Shown in pieces: positions 7,681-16,395 of a stretch of 64,000 nucleotides of DNA (position 1 is its first letter; each line of letters begins with the position of its first letter). A program made the translations under genes and the position numbers. Under the pieces are notes generated by a model, which was not told the origin of the DNA, did no database searches, and saw only the letters and a list, made by a program, of their open reading frames with translations. Source of the DNA: Cognatilysobacter terrigena (GTDB lineage: Bacteria; Pseudomonadota; Gammaproteobacteria; Xanthomonadales; Xanthomonadaceae); assembly GCF_004361065.1 (NCBI RefSeq), contig NZ_SELT01000015.1:1-64000 (forward strand), in the 5' to 3' direction.

Positions 7681-9311
7681 TCGGACGATCGATACACGCC
7701 CGAATCCGACGGCGCCGCGGAACGCGATCGCCGGCCGCCGACTGGCCAGCTGCGATTGCTGCGCCGGACAGTACCGGATCGCCAGAACCGGACGAAGTCG
7801 CCACGTTCGTCGTCCGAGTAGAAGGTGCGCATGAATGGCGTTTCGTAGAGGCGCACCAGATCGTTCGTCGGCACGCTGAATTCTTCGACGACCTTTCGGT
7901 AGAGGACGCCGTGACGCTTGGATTCTGCGGTGTTGCGTGCATCCAGCCGATCGATTGTGATGCCGAGGAACTCGGAGAGCGGCCGCGCAAGTTGGTCGAG
8001 ATTCTCCTGCCGGTAGATCAACAGGTCCATACCTGGATGCGCGATGCGGCTGCAGCCTGCGACATGATTGAACGCGTGGCGCGTGACGTCGAGATCGCAG
8101 AAATACCGATGGTCGAACCAGCGCGCACCATGGCCGCATCGCGTCCAGAACTCGTTTTCGACCGTGCTCATCAATTCGTCGAACGACGTGCACGCCGCGG
8201 CGTGGGAATGGGCGATCGCTGAGAGCGCCCACGACACGAGTTCTCGCGCCGCCGAAATCACCTGCACCGGCTGTTCTCGCGGATGCACCAGCAAGCGCGA
8301 ATACGGAAGCCGCGTAGACGGATAGGCGACCGGAATGTCGGTCACCCAATGTGCATGTACGACGCCGCCGTTGTAACGACCTTCAATCGCGTGCGCGATC
8401 GTGTGGGAAGCGACCTTGCCCATCTGGAAGATGTGCAGCCGCGCATCGTAGAACCACGCCGTATCACGATTGGCAATCCGGTCCTCGTAGTAGCCCACAT
8501 AGCAGTAATGGACCCAAGCATCGGCGTCGGTATTCAGCTGCAGCTCGGGGTATCGCTGCCGGTAGAACGGCGCGTCGAATCCGTGCATCCGTTGTGGATC
8601 GAAGATCCGTCGTTCGCAATATCCCTGATTGATAAAGTGATTGCGCGCGAATGCCTCCGAGTACTCCGTCGCCGCGACATCCGGATTGGCGTGCAGATAC
8701 TCGCGCCAGCGGAACTCTCGCAGGATGCGTTCCGCGTACGGTGACTGGAACAGGATCGGAATCGTGGGCTCGGCGGGTTTGACGAGTCGCAGCTCTCTTC
8801 GATTCACGCTTAGATCGACGCGATCCGGCAGCACGGGTGCCCACCCCAGCACCACGCGCGCGTGCGACGCGTGGAGTCGCTCCGGGGCCACATAGTCGCG
8901 CCATCGCTCGGGGCGCGCCGCCGCCAGCCGGAACGCGGGAATCTCATGCTGCCAATCGACGTCGCGCACCAAGGTGTCGCCGTCGAAGCGCGCATCACTG
9001 TCCAGCACCTTGCCGACGGCGTACGTATCGCCCGATCCCGCGACTACAATCGACCCCGCCTCAATGTGATGGACGAAACGAAGGATCGCGCGCGTCCACG
9101 CGTGCGGACTCGCGCCGTCCGCCTGCTCGCGACAGGCTGCGAGCCAGTCCCACGGCGACAGCGCCACGGGATCGTCGCTCGACATCGCGGGCGCCGCGCG
9201 CACGGCGCGCCCCGCTGTGCGCCACGCGCGGTAGCCATCGTGGCTCAGCGAGCCCAGCCACCAAACATCAGGAGTTGCCTTGGCTTGCATATCGTCCATC
9301 TTGGACCACAT
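7644..9311 (-). CDS. Multidomain sulfotransferase/capsular-synthesis-like protein with N-terminal EVE/PUA-like segment
   Basis: About 555 residues from the ATG at 9311 (alternatives at 9299 and 9290). Residues 77-127 (FVHHIEAGSIVVAGSG, YAVGKVL, VRDVDW) resemble the small beta-barrel found at the N-terminus of some Mrr-type restriction proteins; this is pattern recognition only. Residues 200-239 and 245-282 are two copies of the YLHANPDVA...G..E.R repeat seen in surface-glycan enzymes. From 292 on, IFQMGKVASHTI and a LVHPREQPVQVISAAREL segment match the sulfotransferase-like 'putative capsular polysaccharide synthesis' family, whose QMGK-S loop would bind the PAPS phosphate. The last 45 residues are Arg/Ser-rich and may be a degraded tail. 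Base composition is clearly less GC-rich than neighbours (29 G+C in the 60 bases from 8581), suggesting transfer. No glycan operon surrounds it. Confidence 0.65.
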   Translation of the reverse strand: MWSKMDDMQAKATPDVWWLGSLSHDGYRAWRTAGRAVRAAPAMSSDDPVALSPWDWLAACREQADGASPHAWTRAILRFVHHIEAGSIVVAGSGDTYAVGKVLDSDARFDGDTLVRDVDWQHEIPAFRLAAARPERWRDYVAPERLHASHARVVLGWAPVLPDRVDLSVNRRELRLVKPAEPTIPILFQSPYAERILREFRWREYLHANPDVAATEYSEAFARNHFINQGYCERRIFDPQRMHGFDAPFYRQRYPELQLNTDADAWVHYCYVGYYEDRIANRDTAWFYDARLHIFQMGKVASHTIAHAIEGRYNGGVVHAHWVTDIPVAYPSTRLPYSRLLVHPREQPVQVISAARELVSWALSAIAHSHAAACTSFDELMSTVENEFWTRCGHGARWFDHRYFCDLDVTRHAFNHVAGCSRIAHPGMDLLIYRQENLDQLARPLSEFLGITIDRLDARNTAESKRHGVLYRKVVEEFSVPTNDLVRLYETPFMRTFYSDDERGDFVRFWRSGTVRRSNRSWPVGGRRSRSAAPSDSGVYRSSDQAGIERPHAFN

Positions 9312-9409
9312 AACGTAGCGCGCTCGGCACCTTCGCGCGTGAGCGCGTTTCTCAAATTGTGAGACTGGACCGGCGTTGACTACGCCGCCAGCACCGAACG
9401 TCACAGGCC

Positions 9410-11869
9410 ATGCCGCTTCTTTCGACCGCCCACATCGGCGTTCCTGCCTCACAGTCACGTAGCGGCGTCGAACTGACTCAAGCACTTGCGCGACGCTACG
9501 GCGACCGCATCACCGGTCACTTCACCGTGCCGGGCCGCGAAGGCCGCTACGTCGAACTGCCGTCGGACCTTCCGCCGGCGCTCATCGAAGCGCTGAAGTC
9601 GCGCGGAATCGATCGTCTCTACTCGCACCAGGCCGAGGCCTGGGCCGCGACGCAGCGCGGCGAGCACACCGTCGTGGTGACGCCGACCGCCTCCGGCAAG
9701 TCGCTCTGCTACACGCTGCCCGTCGTCACCGCGGCCATGCAGCGCGGCGCGAAGGCGCTCTACCTGTTCCCGACCAAGGCGCTCGCGCAGGACCAGGTCG
9801 CCGAGCTGCTGGATCTTTCGCGCGCCGGCGATCTCGGCCTCAAGGCGTTCACCTTCGACGGCGACACGCCCGGCGATGCGCGCCAGGCGATCCGCCTGCA
9901 CGGCGACATCGTGGTCAGCAATCCCGACATGCTGCATCAAGGCATCCTGCCGCACCACACCAAGTGGGCGCAGTTCTTCGAGAACCTCGAATACGTCGTC
10001 ATCGACGAGGTGCACACCTATCGCGGCGTGTTCGGCTCGCACGTCACCAACGTGCTGCGCCGGCTCAAGCGCATCTGCGCGTTCTACAGCTCGAACCCGA
10101 AGTTCATCCTGTGCAGCGCGACCATCGGCAACCCGAAGCAGCATGCGGAGGCGCTAATCGAGGCCGGCGTCACCGCGATCACCGAATCCGGCGCGCCGAC
10201 CGGCGACAAGCACGTGCTGCTGTGGAATCCGCCGGTGGTGAATCCCGACCTCGGCCTGCGCGCATCGGCGCGTTCGCAGAGCAACCGCATCGCGCGCATC
10301 GCGATCAAGTCCGGCCTGAAGACGCTGGTCTTCGCGCAGACGCGTCTCATGGTCGAGGTGCTGACCAAGTACCTGAAGGACGTGTTCGATCACGATCCCC
10401 GTAAGCCGCCGCGCATCCGCGCGTACCGCGGCGGTTACCTGCCGACCGAGCGCCGTGAAGTCGAGCGCTCGATGCGCGCCGGCAACGTCGACGGCATCGT
10501 CAGCACGTCGGCGCTGGAACTCGGCGTCGACATCGGCTCGCTCGACGTCGTGATCCTCAACGGCTATCCCGGCAGCGTGGCCGGCACGTGGCAGCGCTTC
10601 GGTCGCGCGGGCCGACGCCAGCAGCAGTCGCTCGGCGTGCTGGTCGCGAATTCGCAGCCGCTCGACCAGTACGTCGTGCGCCATCCCGAGTTCTTCATCG
10701 ACGCGACGCCCGAACACGCGCGCATCGCACCCGACCAGCCGCTGATCCTGTTCGACCACATCCGTTGCGCCGCGTTCGAACTGCCCTTCGTGGCCGACGA
10801 ACGTTTCGGCCCGATCGAACCCGAGCTCTATCTCGAGGCGCTGGCGGAAACCGACGTCGTGCATCGCGAGGGCGACCGCTGGGAGTGGATCGCCGACAGC
10901 TATCCGGCGAACGCGGTGTCGCTGCGCAGCGTCGCCGACGGCAACTTCGTCGTGGTCGACCGCACCGACGGACGCCAGCAGATCATCGCGGAGGTGGATT
11001 ACTCCGCCGCTGCGCTGACGCTTTACGAAGGCGCGATCCACATGGTGCAGTCCACGCCGTACCAGGTCGAACGCCTCGACTGGGAAGGCCGCAAGGCCTA
11101 CGTCACGCGCACGTTCGTCGACTACTACACGGACTCCATCGACTACACCAAGCTCAAGGTGCTCGCGGAGTTCGATCGTGCGATCGCCGGCGACGGCAGC
11201 GCGCACCACGGCGAAGTGCACGTCGTGCGACGCGTCGCCGGCTACAAGAAGATCCGCTACTACACGCACGAGAACATCGGCTACGGGCCGGTGAACCTGC
11301 CCGACCAGGAACTCCACACCACCGCCGCGTGGTGGCAGCTGCCGCAGCCGCAGCTGCTGGCGTGGTTCGCGTCGCGGCAGGACGCGCTCGACGGCTTCCT
11401 CGGCGCGGGTTATGCGCTGCACGTGGTCGCGACGCTCGCGGTCATGGCCGAGGCGCGCGACCTGCAGAAGGCCGTGGGCAACGGCGATGGCGCATGGTTC
11501 GCCACCGCCGATGCCAACGGCCGCGGCCAGGTGCGCGGCGTCGAAGGCGAGGAACTGATGCCGTTCGAGCTGCAGCAGTTCGTGCCGACGATCTATCTCT
11601 ACGACAACTTCCCCGGCGGCGTCGGCCTGTCCGAGCCGCTGTGGATGCGGCAGAAGGAGCTGGTCGAACGCGCGATCGAACTCGTCGAGCGCTGCGACTG
11701 CCGCGCCGGCTGCCCGGCCTGCGTCGGCCCGGTGCTCGCCGCCGACGAGGAACGCGATGCGTCGGCATCGCCCAAGGCGCTTGCGCGTCGCGTACTCACG
11801 CTGCTCGCCAAGCCGTCCGATGCGATCGCATTCGCCGATGCACCGCGTGCGCTGGAGCGCGACGCATGA
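9410..11869 (+). CDS. mrfA: DEAD/DEAH-box helicase with C-terminal zinc-binding cysteines (MrfA/YprA type)
   Basis: The 819-residue product is a superfamily-2 helicase: Walker A TPTASGKS at 91-98, DEVH at 199-202, motif III CSATIGNP, and motifs V-VI in STSALELGVDIG and QRFGRAGR. The C-terminal third is the DUF1998-type domain ending in Cys762, 764, 768 and 771 (CDCRAGCPAC), the four-Cys zinc site of MrfA. Bacillus MrfA works with exonuclease MrfB in UvrABC-independent repair of mitomycin C lesions. The next gene, overlapping by ATGA, encodes exactly that partner fold, which supports the call over a generic helicase. The start is short of a strong Shine-Dalgarno (AGG at 9405). Confidence 0.9.
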   Translation: MPLLSTAHIGVPASQSRSGVELTQALARRYGDRITGHFTVPGREGRYVELPSDLPPALIEALKSRGIDRLYSHQAEAWAATQRGEHTVVVTPTASGKSLCYTLPVVTAAMQRGAKALYLFPTKALAQDQVAELLDLSRAGDLGLKAFTFDGDTPGDARQAIRLHGDIVVSNPDMLHQGILPHHTKWAQFFENLEYVVIDEVHTYRGVFGSHVTNVLRRLKRICAFYSSNPKFILCSATIGNPKQHAEALIEAGVTAITESGAPTGDKHVLLWNPPVVNPDLGLRASARSQSNRIARIAIKSGLKTLVFAQTRLMVEVLTKYLKDVFDHDPRKPPRIRAYRGGYLPTERREVERSMRAGNVDGIVSTSALELGVDIGSLDVVILNGYPGSVAGTWQRFGRAGRRQQQSLGVLVANSQPLDQYVVRHPEFFIDATPEHARIAPDQPLILFDHIRCAAFELPFVADERFGPIEPELYLEALAETDVVHREGDRWEWIADSYPANAVSLRSVADGNFVVVDRTDGRQQIIAEVDYSAAALTLYEGAIHMVQSTPYQVERLDWEGRKAYVTRTFVDYYTDSIDYTKLKVLAEFDRAIAGDGSAHHGEVHVVRRVAGYKKIRYYTHENIGYGPVNLPDQELHTTAAWWQLPQPQLLAWFASRQDALDGFLGAGYALHVVATLAVMAEARDLQKAVGNGDGAWFATADANGRGQVRGVEGEELMPFELQQFVPTIYLYDNFPGGVGLSEPLWMRQKELVERAIELVERCDCRAGCPACVGPVLAADEERDASASPKALARRVLTLLAKPSDAIAFADAPRALERDA

Positions 11870-12963
11870 CACTCACGCTCGACAAGCTGCGCGCACTGAA
11901 GCGACAGGCCGGTGCGACGGATACGCCCGCCCCGCCTGCGTCATCGGTGCCGTCGTCGCTGCGCGAGCCGGTGCGCGACGTTGCGACGCGCACGGTCGCG
12001 CCTTGGGACGCGGTGCTCCAGGACGATGCGACAACACGCAAGGCAGCCAACGATGCGTCGCTCGACGCCGTTGCACATGCCGATGCGACGATTCCATCGA
12101 CCGACGTGTTGGATACGGACGCTCCTGTTGCTCCAGCGAGCTCGCAGCCGGTCGACGCAACGTCGGCGGATGCTTTCGCGCCACCCGACACCTCGCCCAC
12201 GCGCCGCGGCGTCGATATCGACGCCTTGCGCCGCCTGCTCGGTCTGCGCGAACGCGCGCCGTCGCCCGCGCCGCGCCCGCGCTTCGTCGATCGCGGCCTG
12301 CCCGGCACCGAGATCGCCGACGGCCTGTGGCTGATCGAATCGCAGGTCGCGCATCCGAGGCCGGACGCGCCGTTGCCGCTCGCGTTCGCACGTCGGGACG
12401 GCCACGTCGACGCGGGCCACCTACTGTTCTTCGATACCGAGACCACGGGCCTCGCTGGCGGCACCGGCACGCGCGCCTTCATGATCGGTGCGGCGGACTG
12501 GTTCGACGGCGCACTGCGCGTGCGTCAGCTCTTCATCGCGAACATGGCGGCGGAGAGCGCGATGCTGCGCACGTTCGCGTCGTGGCTGTCGCCCGACACC
12601 GTGCTCGCAAGCTACAACGGCCGGAGTTACGACGCGCCGCTGTTGCGCACGCGCTATCGGCTCGCGCGCCAGAAGGATCCGCTGCACGGGCTCGATCATC
12701 TCGACCTGCTGCATCCGTCGCGGCGTCGCTGGCGCGGCCGCTGGGAGAACTGCCGGCTCGCGACCATCGAACGCGAAGCGCTGCGGATTCTGCGCGAGGA
12801 TGATCTGCCCGGATCACAGGCACCCGCCGCATGGCTGACATATCTGCGTGGTGGCGCATCGACGAACCTGCGCCGTGTCGCGGAACACAACCGGCAGGAC
12901 GTCGCGACGCTCGCGCAACTTCTCGTGCGTCTGTGCGACGACAGCTCTGAATGCGATGAATGA
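11866..12963 (+). CDS. mrfB: RNase H-like exonuclease (MrfB/YprB type)
   Basis: The 365-residue product has an Ala/Pro/Asp-rich linker (about 20-115), then an RNase-H-like exonuclease domain: FFDTETTG with Asp190 and Glu192 as first metal ligands, LASYNGRSYDAPLL with the second acidic motif, and HNRQDVATLAQLL as the final motif (Asp in RQDV). In Bacillus, MrfB is a metal-dependent exonuclease acting after the MrfA helicase on mitomycin-damaged DNA. Its ATG (11866) overlaps the helicase stop, so the two are translationally coupled. The N-terminal linker is long and poorly conserved-looking. No tetratricopeptide repeats are evident at the C-terminus, a part present in the Bacillus protein. Confidence 0.85.
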   Translation: MTLTLDKLRALKRQAGATDTPAPPASSVPSSLREPVRDVATRTVAPWDAVLQDDATTRKAANDASLDAVAHADATIPSTDVLDTDAPVAPASSQPVDATSADAFAPPDTSPTRRGVDIDALRRLLGLRERAPSPAPRPRFVDRGLPGTEIADGLWLIESQVAHPRPDAPLPLAFARRDGHVDAGHLLFFDTETTGLAGGTGTRAFMIGAADWFDGALRVRQLFIANMAAESAMLRTFASWLSPDTVLASYNGRSYDAPLLRTRYRLARQKDPLHGLDHLDLLHPSRRRWRGRWENCRLATIEREALRILREDDLPGSQAPAAWLTYLRGGASTNLRRVAEHNRQDVATLAQLLVRLCDDSSECDE

Positions 12964-13027
12964 CGTTGACGTAATGACGACACTGCGCAACGGAGCCTGA
13001 AAATCCCACGATGTCGGGAGACCCGGC

Positions 13028-13348
13028 ATGCCGTTCAATGCTTCACTGCGTAATGAGTGGTCGCGCCTCTTCCTGCCGATTTCGGTGCTGTTGGCCTCGG
13101 TCGCTGCGTGCAGCGCGATGCCGCCCGCGGATGCTGGCACGGCCAGCGTCTGTCGCCCCGGCAATGCCGATGCGTGGATCGGCCGTGCAGCGAGCGCGGC
13201 AATCGTCGACCAGGCCCGCATGTCGAGCGGCAGCCGCGAGGTGCGACTGGTCATGCCGAACGAATCGGCCGACCGCGACATGCGCGCAGACCGCCTCAGC
13301 CTCTATCTCGACCAGCGCGCGCTGATCACGCGCACCACCTGCGGATGA
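13028..13348 (+). CDS. Small lipoprotein, I78 (elastase inhibitor-like) family, divergent copy
   Basis: A 106-residue product with an N-terminal hydrophobic segment and the lipobox LLASVAAC (Cys28). The mature part fits the peptidase inhibitor I78 layout: Cys, Ala-rich IGRAASAAI helix, SGSREVRLVMP, DRLSLYLDQ, and a terminal TTCG. GGGAG at 13016-13020 sets the start. It is followed 79 bases later by a clearer member of the same family, so the pair looks like a tandem duplication that has diverged. Family members inhibit serine proteases of the subtilisin/elastase type; activity here is unproven. Alternatively it is a lipoprotein that only keeps the fold. Confidence 0.72.
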   Translation: MPFNASLRNEWSRLFLPISVLLASVAACSAMPPADAGTASVCRPGNADAWIGRAASAAIVDQARMSSGSREVRLVMPNESADRDMRADRLSLYLDQRALITRTTCG

Positions 13349-13426
13349 ACGCGGCCGCCGCGCGTTGACGCGGCGTTCGACGCGACCGGGCAGTCTGTGC
13401 GGCATCGTCGACCGCCGGAGTCCCGC

Positions 13427-13741
13427 ATGAGCCGCACTGCCCGTACGATCCTTCCGCTGTCCCTCGTCGCCGCGCTCGCGGCGTGCACGTCCACGCCCAC
13501 GGCGCCGCCCATGTCCGATCCGTTGCCGCCCACCGCCGCGCAGTGCCATGCCGACGCCGCGCAGTCGTATGTCGGCCAGCCGGCAACGCCGCAGAACGTC
13601 GAAGCCGCCCGCCAGCGCGCCGGCGCGGAGATCGCGCGCGTGGTCAAGCCCGACCAGATGGTGACGATGGAATTCCGCGAAGGCCGGTTGAACGTCTACG
13701 TCGACAAGGCCAACGTCATTACGCGGATCGCCTGCGGTTGA
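13427..13741 (+). CDS. Peptidase inhibitor I78 family lipoprotein
   Basis: A 104-residue product starting MSRTARTILPLSL, with the lipobox LAAC (Cys20), so lipid-anchored in the envelope. After a Thr/Pro linker, the I78 core is recognisable: CHADAAQSYVGQPAT, then ARQRAGAEIARVV, MEFREGRLNVYVD and a closing ITRIACG; the two cysteines probably form a disulfide. GGAG at 13417-13420 supports the start; the longer frame from 13397 has no support. A good terminator follows at 13750, so the two I78 genes may form one short transcript. A role in protecting the cell from its own secreted proteases, abundant in this group, is an inference. Confidence 0.82.
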   Translation: MSRTARTILPLSLVAALAACTSTPTAPPMSDPLPPTAAQCHADAAQSYVGQPATPQNVEAARQRAGAEIARVVKPDQMVTMEFREGRLNVYVDKANVITRIACG

Positions 13742-13749
13742 CGGGTATG

Positions 13750-13779
13750 GACGCGGCGTCGCGAGGCGCCGCGTCTTTT
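13750..13779 (+). terminator. Rho-independent terminator after the I78 genes
   Basis: Nine-bp stem GACGCGGCG (13750-13758) and CGCCGCGTC (13767-13775), loop TCGCGAGG, followed by TTTT. It begins 8 bases after the stop codon and faces the convergent topoisomerase gene. Confidence 0.8.
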
Positions 13780-13831
13780 GAACAGCGTTGGAGCGCGGCG
13801 TCCTGTAGTGCACGCGCGCGCAGCGAGATGT

Positions 13832-15031
13832 CTATGCGGACGGCGCCGCGACCGCCTGCGTGACCGGCGCCTGCGGCGAGCGCACCCGGCTGCGCTTTCG
13901 CAGCGGCGGATTCTCCGCAGCCGCACGCGTGCGACGGCGCGTCGTGCGCAACGCCTTCTTTGCCGCGCGCGATTCCGCCGCGGCGCGCCGTCGCGCATCG
14001 CGCAGGAATCGCAGCGCCGCGAGCTCCCAGCTGCGGCCGCTGCGCGCGCCCGTCGTCATCTGCTGCAGCCGGCCGTCGCGCCAACCGGCGAATACGGCCG
14101 GGTCGATGTACGCCTTGCGACACACCGACGGCGTATTGCCGAGCACGTCCGCCACTTCGGAGGCGACCTGTTTCTCGATCGACGCGAGTTCGCGTTCGCT
14201 GGCCTCGGCCGGCACTTCGATCGCGGCGAGCTTCTCGATCGCGGTGAGCGTGCCGCCCCAGGTGCGGAAGTCCTTCGCGGTGAACGCCTCGCCGAGCGCA
14301 TCGCGCAGGTAGTCGTTGACCTGCGCGGAGCCGACCGGTTGCGTCGCCCCGTCGTCGTCGATGTACTGGAACAGCGACTGCCCCGGCAGCTGCTGGCAGG
14401 ACTTCACCAGCTTCACCAGCTGCGCGTCGTCGAGCACGATTTCGTGGTCGAGGCCCGACTTGCCGCGGAACTGGAACTTCGCGCGACCGCCGCGCAGGAA
14501 GCCGACATGCCGGTTGCGCAGCGTGGTCAGGCCAAAGGATTTATTACTGCGTGCGTAGCAGTCGTTGCCGACGCGGATCAGCGTGCGCGCCATCACCGAG
14601 ACGACGATCGCCAGCACCTTGTCGCGCGGAAAGCCCGACAGCTTCAGATCCTTGGAAAGCCGGCGACGCAGCTTCGGCAGCGCTTCGCCGAATGCGACGA
14701 TCCGTTCGAACTTGCCGTCGCCACGCACCAGCGCCCAGTCGGGGTGGTAGCGGTACTGCTTGCGCCCGCGCGCGTCGCGCCCGGTCGCCTGCAGGTGGCC
14801 ATCCGGATCGGAACAGATCCACACGTCGGTGTAGGCCGGCGGGATGGCGAGCGAGCGGATGCGCGCAAGCGTGGTCTCGTCGCGCACGGTCTTTCCGTCG
14901 GCATCGGTGTAGCTGAAGCCGTAGCCCTTCTTGTGGCGACGGATGCCAGGCCACGTATCGCTGACGTAGACCAGCCCGGCCTGGCGCGCGGCGAGCGCGC
15001 CATCGGGGACGGCGGAAGCGGGGACACTCAT
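13832..15031 (-). CDS. DNA topoisomerase IB (poxvirus/bacterial type)
   Basis: Relaxes supercoiled DNA through a 3'-phosphotyrosyl intermediate. The 399-residue product shows the family's N-terminal domain (GLVYVSDTWPGIRRHKKG), then the catalytic domain: GNDCYARSNKSFGLTTLRNRHV with a catalytic Arg region, KDFRTWGGT with the second Arg, and NTPSVCRKAYIDP with the nucleophile Tyr308. The Arg/Ala-rich tail (about 340-399) is a basic, disordered extension common in bacterial members. The start at 15031 is preferred to the longer open frame from 15130, which runs into the upstream MFS gene (stop at 15087). It may be co-transcribed with that gene (55-base gap). Confidence 0.93.
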   Translation of the reverse strand: MSVPASAVPDGALAARQAGLVYVSDTWPGIRRHKKGYGFSYTDADGKTVRDETTLARIRSLAIPPAYTDVWICSDPDGHLQATGRDARGRKQYRYHPDWALVRGDGKFERIVAFGEALPKLRRRLSKDLKLSGFPRDKVLAIVVSVMARTLIRVGNDCYARSNKSFGLTTLRNRHVGFLRGGRAKFQFRGKSGLDHEIVLDDAQLVKLVKSCQQLPGQSLFQYIDDDGATQPVGSAQVNDYLRDALGEAFTAKDFRTWGGTLTAIEKLAAIEVPAEASERELASIEKQVASEVADVLGNTPSVCRKAYIDPAVFAGWRDGRLQQMTTGARSGRSWELAALRFLRDARRRAAAESRAAKKALRTTRRRTRAAAENPPLRKRSRVRSPQAPVTQAVAAPSA

Positions 15032-15086
15032 GACGACCGAGCATCGGCACGTCCCCGTCAAGGACGCGCCAACCGGTCGCGCGCGT

Positions 15087-16337
15087 TCAGGCGGTAGCGG
15101 GTTCCGCAGCGGCCGCGTGGCGGCGCGCATGGCGCACGGCGATCATCCACGCGACGCTGAGCACGATCGCCGCGAGGAAAAATGCAGCGCCCGGCAGGTG
15201 CACCGGCGCACTCTTGCCGATGAAGAAACCGAACGTGCCGGCGTACGTCATCGGCGCCACCACGCCGATCAGGCTGACGAGACTCATGATCGCGCCCTGC
15301 AGACGGCCCTGCGCATCCGGGCCGACCTCGCGCGTCATCAATGCCTGCGCCGCCGGCTGCGACACCGCCCACAGAGCGCTGATCGGCAGGCCGAGCCAGA
15401 ACATCCACGGCTTGGCCGCAGCACCGTAGATCGCAAAACCGATCACGCCGCAGGCGAGCCCGATCGTCATCGCGCGCTGTTCGCCGAAGCGCTTGATCAT
15501 GCGGCCGACCAGCAGAGCGTTGACGATCACGCTCAGCACGCCGACCACCGCGAGCACATACGACACGCCCTTCGGGCCCCAGCCGTAACGCACGTCGCCG
15601 TAGAGCACGAAGGTGCTCTGGTAGACGTAGTGCGTCGACGCCGCGAGCAGCACGATCACGATCAGGTCGGTGATCTGCGGATAGCGGCGGATCATCGACA
15701 GCGACGCGAACGGACGCGTCTGCGACCAGTCGAACCGCTTGGCGCGCTTCTCGGGCGACAGCGACTCCGGCAACACGAACGCGCCGTAACAGAAGTTGAT
15801 CAGCGACAGGCAGGCCGCGCACCAGAACGGCGCGCGCAGGCTGACGTCGCTGAGCTGCCCGCCGATCACCGGGCCGATGATGAAGCCGAGGCCGAATGCG
15901 GCGCCGATCATGCCGAACGCCTTGCCGCGCTGCTCCGGCGGCGTGACGTCCGCGATGTACGCGTTCGCGGTGGTGAAGCTCGCCGACGCGATCGCCGAAA
16001 TGATGCGGCCGACCATCAGCCACGCGAGCGACGGCGCGAGCGCCATGAAGACGAAGTCGAGCCCGAGGCCGAGGCACGAGATCAGGATCACGGGACGACG
16101 CCCGAAACGATCCGACAACGCACCCTGGATCGGCGACGACAGGAACTGCACCGCCGCGAACACCATGCTGAAGAGACCGACCCAATAGGCCGCGTGTTCG
16201 AGGTCGCCGCCGCTGAGCTGCTTCACGAGTCGCGGCAGCACGGGAATGATCAGCCCGAACGACAGCACGTCGATCAGCACGGTGACGAAGATGAAGGCGA
16301 GCGCGGCGCGGCGCGCGGGCGACGGTTGGGCGTCCAC
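15087..16337 (-). CDS. Major facilitator superfamily exporter, TCR/Tet family
   Basis: The 416-residue product has about 12 hydrophobic segments. The TM2-TM3 loop carries the MFS motif GALSDRFGRRPVIL, and the TM5 antiporter motif is visible as FGLGFIIGPVIGG. These place it with TetA-like drug:proton antiporters; many members of this clade in environmental bacteria do not confer tetracycline resistance, so the substrate is unknown. The start codon is GTG at 16337 (VDAQPSPARR). The N-terminus is short and Arg-rich, then enters TM1 directly. No TetR-type regulator is adjacent. It lies between tspO upstream and topoisomerase IB downstream on the same strand. Confidence 0.88.
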   Translation of the reverse strand: MDAQPSPARRAALAFIFVTVLIDVLSFGLIIPVLPRLVKQLSGGDLEHAAYWVGLFSMVFAAVQFLSSPIQGALSDRFGRRPVILISCLGLGLDFVFMALAPSLAWLMVGRIISAIASASFTTANAYIADVTPPEQRGKAFGMIGAAFGLGFIIGPVIGGQLSDVSLRAPFWCAACLSLINFCYGAFVLPESLSPEKRAKRFDWSQTRPFASLSMIRRYPQITDLIVIVLLAASTHYVYQSTFVLYGDVRYGWGPKGVSYVLAVVGVLSVIVNALLVGRMIKRFGEQRAMTIGLACGVIGFAIYGAAAKPWMFWLGLPISALWAVSQPAAQALMTREVGPDAQGRLQGAIMSLVSLIGVVAPMTYAGTFGFFIGKSAPVHLPGAAFFLAAIVLSVAWMIAVRHARRHAAAAEPATA

Positions 16338-16368
16338 GGCGGTTCGGGTCGGAAAGGTCCGCGCAGTC

Positions 16369-16395
16369 TAGCGCTGGCGCACGACGCCTGCGCTA
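16369..16395 (-). terminator. Hairpin overlapping the tspO stop codon
   Basis: TAGCGC-T-GGCG (16369-16379) pairs with CGCC-T-GCGCTA (16385-16395): 10 pairs interrupted by one T:T mismatch, loop of five. The tspO stop codon (16393-16395) sits in one arm. No T-run follows on the minus strand, so termination is uncertain. Confidence 0.4.

Noticed and set aside
15087-16337. Calling the MFS gene a tetracycline-resistance determinant
   Set aside because: The TCR/Tet family match comes from general motifs; no tetR neighbour and no residue evidence for tetracycline specificity.
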